A stretch of DNA of 64,000 nucleotides, from contig NZ_CP007145.1 of NCBI RefSeq assembly GCF_000576555.1, positions 2,790,001-2,854,000 of the forward strand, in the 5' to 3' direction. The translations under genes and the position numbers were made by a program. The stretch comes from Hymenobacter swuensis DY53. GTDB lineage: Bacteria > Bacteroidota > Bacteroidia > Cytophagales > Hymenobacteraceae. This document shows, one piece after another, positions 59,097 through 64,000 of this stretch. Under the pieces are notes generated by a model, which saw only the letters and a list, made by a program, of their open reading frames with translations, was not told the DNA's origin and ran no database searches. The stretch's first letter is position 1. The number at the start of each line of letters is the position of its first letter.

Positions 59097-59900
59097 TTAG
59101 CAGGTGCGCGGGCAGGGTGCCGTCAGATCATAATAGCCGCTGTCCTCAATGGCTCCATCAGGCGCTGCGGGCTGGCCACCGGTAGCGGCAAGTGCTGCGT
59201 CCTCGCGTACCGCAGCTCCCGGCTCTACTGCCCGGCTGGCGTACAGAATCAAACCAAACGCATAGCGCGTGGCAGGCTCCAGGTCCGAAACATAGTCCGA
59301 GTCGTAGTACCGGTGCAGGCCAAACCGAATCTGCACGTTGGCAGCCCCGTTGAATGCACCCAAAGCACTCATTATTTCTCCCAGTGGATAATTATAGCCT
59401 TGCAGTAAGCCATAGCGAACGGTGAACATGGCGTGGTCCACGGCTTCGGCTTTGGCCTGCTGGTACCACTCCTCTTCCCATTGCCGCATCAGGGCGCGGG
59501 GCAGGTTTCCCCCCTCACCCAACTGCCCTTGGCGGTAATGATAGGTGAAAGCATACGAAGTGAAATAAGGCGTCACTATCTCGTTGGCATTATCAACACC
59601 GAACAGGATGAGGTGAAACTCCTGGTGTTCTTCCAGCGACTCAGGCGTATGCCATTTGCGCAGCCCAAAGCGCATTTTAACGGTTGCTACCCCGGGAGTC
59701 GACAACAGGTAGCTGAGCACGGCAAACTCAAACGTTACCCCGGTCAGGACCTTCCCGTCATGTTTGAACAGACGGGACCATTCGTGCGGCAGGATGGTAG
59801 CGTATTCCTGTTTTTTCCAGTTCAGGACCCACTCATCATATTCCAGACTGGAAATCAATCTGGTTTTTAGCAGGGATTTTTGTGTATCCGCGTCAATCAT
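59097..59900 (-). CDS. Hypothetical protein with internal duplication
   Basis: A 267-residue protein; ATG 59900 is used because the frame upstream is AT-rich and unlike the protein. Two halves repeat: VATVKMRFGLRKWHTPESL with EFHLILFGVDN (about 79-107) and ANVQIRFGLHRYYDSDYV with FGLILYASR (about 195-225). The C-terminus is a Gly/Ala/Asp linker ending with two Cys (APCPRTC). No signal peptide or known domain. Possibly the effector of the neighbouring signalling unit, by position only. Confidence 0.55.
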   Translation of the reverse strand: MIDADTQKSLLKTRLISSLEYDEWVLNWKKQEYATILPHEWSRLFKHDGKVLTGVTFEFAVLSYLLSTPGVATVKMRFGLRKWHTPESLEEHQEFHLILFGVDNANEIVTPYFTSYAFTYHYRQGQLGEGGNLPRALMRQWEEEWYQQAKAEAVDHAMFTVRYGLLQGYNYPLGEIMSALGAFNGAANVQIRFGLHRYYDSDYVSDLEPATRYAFGLILYASRAVEPGAAVREDAALAATGGQPAAPDGAIEDSGYYDLTAPCPRTC

Positions 59901-60065
59901 TGGTGGAAAGGGAAAAGGGTATGTATAGAAATTGAACCGGGCCAAGATACAGCGCCGTGCAAACAGGGTAGCAAGTAGAAATACGTGGTTTACTGTTGCT
60001 GATAAAGACCTCACCACAGGCAGTAGGTGGAGCCAGCAGCAGGAAGTCAGGCCTGGCTTCACGCT

Positions 60066-60107
60066 AAAAAAAACGCCCCGCGCACCTTTCGGTACGCGGG
60101 GTCGTTT
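60066..60107 (-). terminator. Terminator of the AAA+ ATPase gene
   Basis: aaacg-ccccgcg (60071-60082) pairs with cgcgggg-t-cgttt (60095-60107) with one bulge. On the minus strand the A7 tract at 60066-60073 becomes the U-run. Confidence 0.75.
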
Positions 60108-60176
60108 GCTTAGGTCGTCAGGCTTCCCCTCTCCCTGAGGAGAGGTGACTAGCTCCGGAGGGGTCCCGTGAGGTTC

Positions 60177-61733
60177 CTACCGACGGCGGCCGCGCTGGGG
60201 CTTTTCATCTTCATCGTCCTCGTCGTCGTCCTCGCCGAAGCTGGGCATGGTGAACATGCTGCTGAGCAGGTCCTTGAATTGGGCGCCGGCGGTGAGGCGG
60301 TTACGCGAAATCAGGCTGTACTCGCTCAGGCCGTGGAGCAGGAACTCCATTAGGAAGTAGGTGTGCTCGGGCGTCTCGGAGGGGTGCAGTTCCGTCACGA
60401 TGTCGCGCAGGCCGGGCACCTGGTCCAGCACGGCGCGGTAGTCTTTGGTGCTGGCATCGTGGAGCAGGTCCACGGTGTGGCCAGAGCCGAACCACTCCTG
60501 CACCGTCTTGTAGGGTGAAGGGCGGCCTTTGAGCTTCTTGGCTTTGTCGGGGTCGGGGAAGTAGTTCAGGAACAGGGTGCGGATGGCTTTGCCCATCAGC
60601 TTCTCGGCCACGATGCCGGCTCCCTCCTGCTCTCCTTCATACACCAGCTCCACCTTGCCCGTTACGGCCGGCACCGCCGAAATGAAGTCGCCGAGGCGCA
60701 CGTAGGTAGTGGCTTCGCCATTGATGAGGGCGCGGCGCTCAGCCCCGGCCACTACCTGCTCGTAAGCCGAGATGGTGAGGCGGGCCGACACGCCCGATTT
60801 GGCATCCACGAACTCCGAGGCGCGGGCCTCTACGGCCACCTGCTCCACCAGGTCGTGAATCACTTCGTTGGTAGTCACCATGCCCTTCTGCACATCCTGG
60901 ATGCGGGCTTCCTGCTTGGTGATGCGCTTACCGATTTCGATGGATTTCGGGTAGTGCGTGATGATCTGGGCGTCGATGCGGTCCTTGAGGGGCGTTACGA
61001 TGGAGCCGCGGTTGGTGTAGTCCTCGGGGTTGGCCGTGAACACGAACTGCAGATCCAGCGGCAGCCGCACCTTGAAGCCCCGGATCTGGATGTCGCCTTC
61101 CTGCAGAATGTTGAACAGCGACACCTGAATGCGGGCCTGCAAATCGGGCAGCTCGTTGATAACGAAAATGCCCCGGTGCGCCCGTGGAATCAGGCCGAAG
61201 TGAATCACCCGCTCATCGGAATACGGGAGCCGCAGCGTGGCCGCCTTGATGGGGTCGGCGTCGCCGATGAGGTCGGCTACCGATACGTCAGGGGTAGCCA
61301 GCTTCTCAGTGTATCGGTCCTGGCGGCCCATCCACGTCACGGGCGTGTTGTCGCCGTGCTCGGCTAGCAGGTTCTTGGCAAACACGCTCAGCGGTTGCAA
61401 CGGGTCATCGTTGAGCTCGGAGCCGGCCACTACCGGCACCCATTCATCGAGCAAACCGATAAGCAGGCGGGCAATGCGGGTTTTGGCCTGGCCGCGCAAG
61501 CCCAGCAGGTTGATGTGGTGGCCGGCCAGAATGGCGCGCTGCAGCTCGGGAATCACGGTTTCCTCGTAGCCGAAGATGCCGGGAAACACGTCCTCTTTGC
61601 TTTGGAGTTTTTTGATCAGGTTGTCGCGCAGCTCCTGTTTCACGGAGCGCGGCTGGTAGCCGGATTTCTTCAGGGACCCAAGTGTGGTGATTTGCTGGAG
61701 CTGGTCGGCGGAGAGAGAATCGTAAGAAGGCAT
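60177..61733 (-). CDS. MoxR/ChlI-type AAA+ ATPase
   Basis: A 518-residue AAA+ ATPase resembling magnesium-chelatase subunit I / MoxR chaperones. Walker A-like GLRGQAKT at 78-85, arginine/sensor regions around FVINELPDLQARIQVSLFNILQEGDIQIRG, then LDLQFVFTANPEDYTNRG. It probably works with the VWA protein encoded upstream in the same direction (61909), the usual MoxR-VWA pair, as a metal-loading or folding chaperone. Length is larger than compact MoxR because of an acidic Asp/Glu tail (DDDEDDEDEKPQRGRRR). Confidence 0.85.
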   Translation of the reverse strand: MPSYDSLSADQLQQITTLGSLKKSGYQPRSVKQELRDNLIKKLQSKEDVFPGIFGYEETVIPELQRAILAGHHINLLGLRGQAKTRIARLLIGLLDEWVPVVAGSELNDDPLQPLSVFAKNLLAEHGDNTPVTWMGRQDRYTEKLATPDVSVADLIGDADPIKAATLRLPYSDERVIHFGLIPRAHRGIFVINELPDLQARIQVSLFNILQEGDIQIRGFKVRLPLDLQFVFTANPEDYTNRGSIVTPLKDRIDAQIITHYPKSIEIGKRITKQEARIQDVQKGMVTTNEVIHDLVEQVAVEARASEFVDAKSGVSARLTISAYEQVVAGAERRALINGEATTYVRLGDFISAVPAVTGKVELVYEGEQEGAGIVAEKLMGKAIRTLFLNYFPDPDKAKKLKGRPSPYKTVQEWFGSGHTVDLLHDASTKDYRAVLDQVPGLRDIVTELHPSETPEHTYFLMEFLLHGLSEYSLISRNRLTAGAQFKDLLSSMFTMPSFGEDDDEDDEDEKPQRGRRR

Positions 61734-61770
61734 GAAAGGATAATAGAATGAAAAGGAATGTGTGGTTGCC

Positions 61771-61887
61771 CGTCATCCTGAGCTTGCGAAGGCCCTTATC
61801 ACACCAGAACGAAACCGTTTGATTATCGTGCTGATGTAATAAGGTCCTTCGACACTAGCTTGATTCGCTACATGCTCAGTATGACAG
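61771..61887. repeat. Dispersed palindromic repeat, third variant
   Basis: Outer arms cgtcatcctgagc and gctcagtatgacag pair imperfectly; inner arms around aaggcccttatcac and ataaggtccttcg pair with mismatches. Structure and end words match the elements at 22463 and 24358, although the inner sequence differs. It fills the gap between the VWA and AAA+ genes. Confidence 0.6.
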
Positions 61888-61908
61888 ACGGTAGTGGCCG
61901 TTTAGCCG

Positions 61909-63015
61909 TTACACGTTTTTGCGGCGGTTGCGCTTGTAGTCCTCGAAAATCATGTGGCCGAGGCCTTTGAGCGACGAGTAGTACGCCTTGCCCTGGTTCA
62001 CCTCCGTGAATTCCTCCACGAAGCGGCGCAGGTACGGGTCGTCGGCAATCATGAACGTGGTGATGGGCACTTTCAGGCGGCGGGCCGAGGCAGCCAGGTT
62101 CAGGGTTTTGTTGACCACTTTGCGGTCGAGCCCGAACGAGTTTTTGTAGTAACCGCCGGCTTCCTTCAGGCAGGTGGGCTTGCCGTCGGTAATCATGAAG
62201 ATTTGCTTGTTGGGCGTTTTGCGCTTGCGCAACAGGTCCAGGGCCAGCTCCAGGCCGGCCACGGTGTTGGTGTGGTAGGGGCCCACCTGCAGGTAGGGCA
62301 GTTCCTTCACCTCAATCTGCCAGGCATCGTTGCCGAACACAATTACGTCGAGGAAGTCCTTGGGGTACTTCTGCTTCACCAGTTCAGCCAAAGCCATAGC
62401 CACCTTCTTGGCCGGCGTGATGCGGTCCTCGCCGTACAGAATCATCGAGTGCGAGATGTCAATCATGAGCACGGTGCTGGTCTGGCTTTTGTGCTCGTTC
62501 TCGCGCACTTCTAGGTCGCCCTCGGTCAGCATGAAGTTGTCGCCGTCCATGCCGTGGTTGAGCTGGGCGTTGCGGATGCTCTCGGTCATGGAAATTTGGT
62601 CGAGCGAGTCGCCGAAGCGGAACTCCCGCATATCGGTGCTCTGCTCGTCGCCCTGGCCGGTGTGGGGCGTGCGGTGGTTGCCCTGCCCCGATTTCTTGAG
62701 CTTACCGAAGATTTCCTCCAGCGCCGACTTACGAATGGTCTGCTCGCTTTTGGCCGTGATGTTGAACGAGCCCGGCTCCTGCTCGTTCTCGTCGATATAG
62801 CCCTTCTTCTTGAGGTCCTCGATGAAGTCGCCCATGCCGTAGCCGTCGTCGGTGAGGCCGTACTGCTTATCCAGCTCATTCAGCCAGGAAAGCGCCTCGC
62901 CCACGTCGCCGCTGGTGATGGTGACCAGCTGCATAAATATCTTAAAAAGGGAGTCGAAGCCTTTCTCAGTCGACTCCTCGGGCACGAAATCCCGAAAACG
63001 AAAGCCTGCAGACAT
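61909..63015 (-). CDS. VWA-domain protein, partner of the MoxR-type ATPase
   Basis: A 368-residue protein. The first ~150 residues are helical and charged, then a von Willebrand factor A domain with MIDAS residues Asp-x-Ser-x-Ser (MIDISHSM, about 185-192), a Thr in DIIVFGND-like DVIVFGND, and an Asp in FMITDGKPT. ATG 63015. The gene lies 175 bp before the AAA+ gene, separated by a palindromic repeat. MoxR-VWA pairs act as chaperones or metal-insertion factors. Confidence 0.85.
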   Translation of the reverse strand: MSAGFRFRDFVPEESTEKGFDSLFKIFMQLVTITSGDVGEALSWLNELDKQYGLTDDGYGMGDFIEDLKKKGYIDENEQEPGSFNITAKSEQTIRKSALEEIFGKLKKSGQGNHRTPHTGQGDEQSTDMREFRFGDSLDQISMTESIRNAQLNHGMDGDNFMLTEGDLEVRENEHKSQTSTVLMIDISHSMILYGEDRITPAKKVAMALAELVKQKYPKDFLDVIVFGNDAWQIEVKELPYLQVGPYHTNTVAGLELALDLLRKRKTPNKQIFMITDGKPTCLKEAGGYYKNSFGLDRKVVNKTLNLAASARRLKVPITTFMIADDPYLRRFVEEFTEVNQGKAYYSSLKGLGHMIFEDYKRNRRKNV

Positions 63016-63165
63016 AATAATTGGGGGAGTGAGTTCTCAGAACAACAGAAGCCGGTTTTTAGTTGTCGGTTGCTGGATAGCTGTTACGTGTTATCTAGTG
63101 TACTGTCTGCTCCTGGCAGCCAACGGTGCCCAACGACCCATCAGTAACCTAAAAATCCTTCCCTC

Positions 63166-63447
63166 ATGAAAGCCATCTGGAATAACACCGTCATTGCCGA
63201 AAGCGACGAAACCGTAGTCGTTGAAAACAACCACTATTTCCCGGCCGATTCTATCAAGCGGGAGTTTTTCGAGGACAGCATTGCAGGCACTACCTGTCCC
63301 TGGAAAGGCCGGGCTAGCTATTATTCCGTGCGCGTGAATGGTGAGCTAAACAAGGATGCTGCCTGGTACTACCCCGAGCCAAAGGACGCAGCTCAGCAGA
63401 TCAAAGGTCGGGTAGCGTTCTGGAAAGGTGTGCAGGTAGTGGCGTAG
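63166..63447 (+). CDS. DUF427 family protein
   Basis: A 93-residue protein of the DUF427 family. Trp-Asn start, then AESDETVVVENNHYFP, TTCPWKGRASYYSVRVNGELNKDAAWYYPEPK and KGRVAFWKGVQV, matching the conserved Cys-Pro-Trp-Lys-Gly motif. Length is complete. Function unknown; the fold is a small beta barrel. Single-gene unit. Confidence 0.85.
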   Translation: MKAIWNNTVIAESDETVVVENNHYFPADSIKREFFEDSIAGTTCPWKGRASYYSVRVNGELNKDAAWYYPEPKDAAQQIKGRVAFWKGVQVVA

Positions 63448-63673
63448 CAGTCAAAGATGAGCAGGAAGCCATCCGCGCCGCAGGGTTTTACCGTACCTTT
63501 ATTCGCAAGTCAGTATATATCTGACGATTAATAACTTAATCAATATATAATAGAAAAAATACAACTCAATCTAATTACATTGCGTTTACAACGGCCAAAC
63601 TCTCCCCCGATGAAAATCAGACTCCGGCGAGTGCCGGAGTTTATGCCGCATCTTCCCTAATTCTCTTTTTTCT
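63448..63673. other. Intergenic stretch with hairpin
   Basis: 226 bp without a gene. AT-rich part 63510-63590, then hairpin actccggc (63621-63628) / gccggagt (63633-63640) with loop gagt, 34 nt before the lipoprotein ATG. The hairpin may terminate the upstream transcript or regulate the lipoprotein gene. Confidence 0.4.
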
Positions 63674-64000
63674 ATGCGTACTGCCTCTTTTTCTCGTCTG
63701 CTTCTGGCTACCGGCTTTGCTGCCGCCACGCTGTCGGCCTGCGACTCCACGCGTCAGGTTGCCAGTGAAACGTCTTCGGACACGGTTCCCTCTTCTCCTA
63801 CCGTGGATGAGAGCGACGTAAGCTTCAACCGCGAGGTAACGCAGGGCGAATACCGGTTTTCGGTAAAAACCTTTGGTTCGCAAGAGCCTCGTATCGTAAG
63901 TATCCGCTCCTACCGTGGCTCAGCCCAGACTATCGACCCGTTGCGGGTAGAAGTAACTGGTGCCGTAACCAACGTAGCTTCCGGTGACCTGAACGGTAAC
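63674..64000 (+). CDS. Lipoprotein, 3' end cut by the window
   Basis: 109 codons are visible and the frame is open at the window end. ATG 63674 begins a lipoprotein signal: Arg, hydrophobic LLLATGFAAAT, and the lipobox Leu-Ser-Ala-Cys with Cys23, then a Ser/Thr-rich linker (SETSSDTVPSSPTV) and a beta-strand domain (EYRFSVKTFGSQ). The likely fate is attachment to a membrane, facing outward. Family unknown because most of the protein is missing. Confidence 0.7.
   Translation, partial: MRTASFSRLLLATGFAAATLSACDSTRQVASETSSDTVPSSPTVDESDVSFNREVTQGEYRFSVKTFGSQEPRIVSIRSYRGSAQTIDPLRVEVTGAVTNVASGDLNGN

Noticed and set aside
1..64000. tRNA, rRNA, CRISPR-Cas, toxin-antitoxin or prophage modules
   Set aside because: I looked for T-loop GTTCRA words with acceptor stems, CCA-type ends, regular spacers and phage structural or integrase motifs and saw none that hold up.

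Overview
This window looks like a chromosomal piece of a Hymenobacter-like bacterium (Bacteroidota, Cytophagales; placed by recognising protein families, not by a search). It is GC-rich and densely coded. Many genes sit just behind the Bacteroidota -7 promoter element TAnnTTTG, strong Shine-Dalgarno sequences are scarce, and several genes start at GTG or TTG. A PorT-like protein, a TPR/propeller/OmpA protein and an RGG-tailed DEAD-box helicase also fit the phylum. I see no tRNA, rRNA, CRISPR array, complete insertion sequence or prophage.

Layout. 1-8,300: a cut DUF1571 gene, a dienoyl-CoA-reductase-like SDR, an EF-Tu-barrel protein, a YeeZ-like reductase, a BaiN/HI0933 flavoprotein, a DUF2383 four-helix protein, then a cold-shock pair (RNA helicase and Csp) and a thioesterase. 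8,900-19,500: an AddA-like helicase-nuclease and an AddB-like Fe-S nuclease, about 4.2 kb apart with an MFS transporter and three uncharacterised genes between them. 19,500-32,500: YdeI-like, RidA, a WYL regulator, a Fcy1-type cytosine deaminase, an MscS channel, a ClC channel, RNase HI, TrmN6, a saccharopine-dehydrogenase-like/ABC operon, cytidine deaminase and an esterase. 32,500-39,500: an SDR-porT-ubiE operon (minus strand), a PorE-like envelope protein, the GTPase YihA/YsxC, a TonB-like protein and DUF5606. 39,500-48,900: Fbp, aspartokinase, a PerR-like repressor next to a peroxiredoxin, WaaA, RsgA, a beta-hydroxyacid dehydrogenase, a fasciclin lipoprotein and a cyclophilin.

48,900-60,100 is the accessory part and the most interesting. 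After a decayed gene, a DCC thiol-oxidoreductase and an AT-rich non-coding stretch comes a plus-strand operon: three small secreted proteins of one unnamed family (shared signal-peptide junction and shared C-terminal motif), a DUF5819/SdpA-like protein, an HTTM (SdpB/gamma-carboxylase-like) protein and a four-helix membrane protein. This has the gene logic of a sporulation-delaying-protein-type antimicrobial peptide system: precursors, two maturation proteins and a possible immunity protein. That reading is inference. Next come two paralogous beta-rich proteins, an AvrRpt2/C70-type papain-like protease, a 7TM-kinase-regulator signalling unit on the other strand and a protein with an internal duplication.

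60,100-64,000 returns to ordinary genes: a MoxR-type AAA+ ATPase with its VWA partner, a DUF427 protein and the 5' end of a lipoprotein gene. The intergenic spaces hold many very long perfect hairpins (up to 34 bp, mostly terminators), dispersed palindromic repeats, TTCACC-rich inverted repeats and an eight-copy heptanucleotide tandem repeat.
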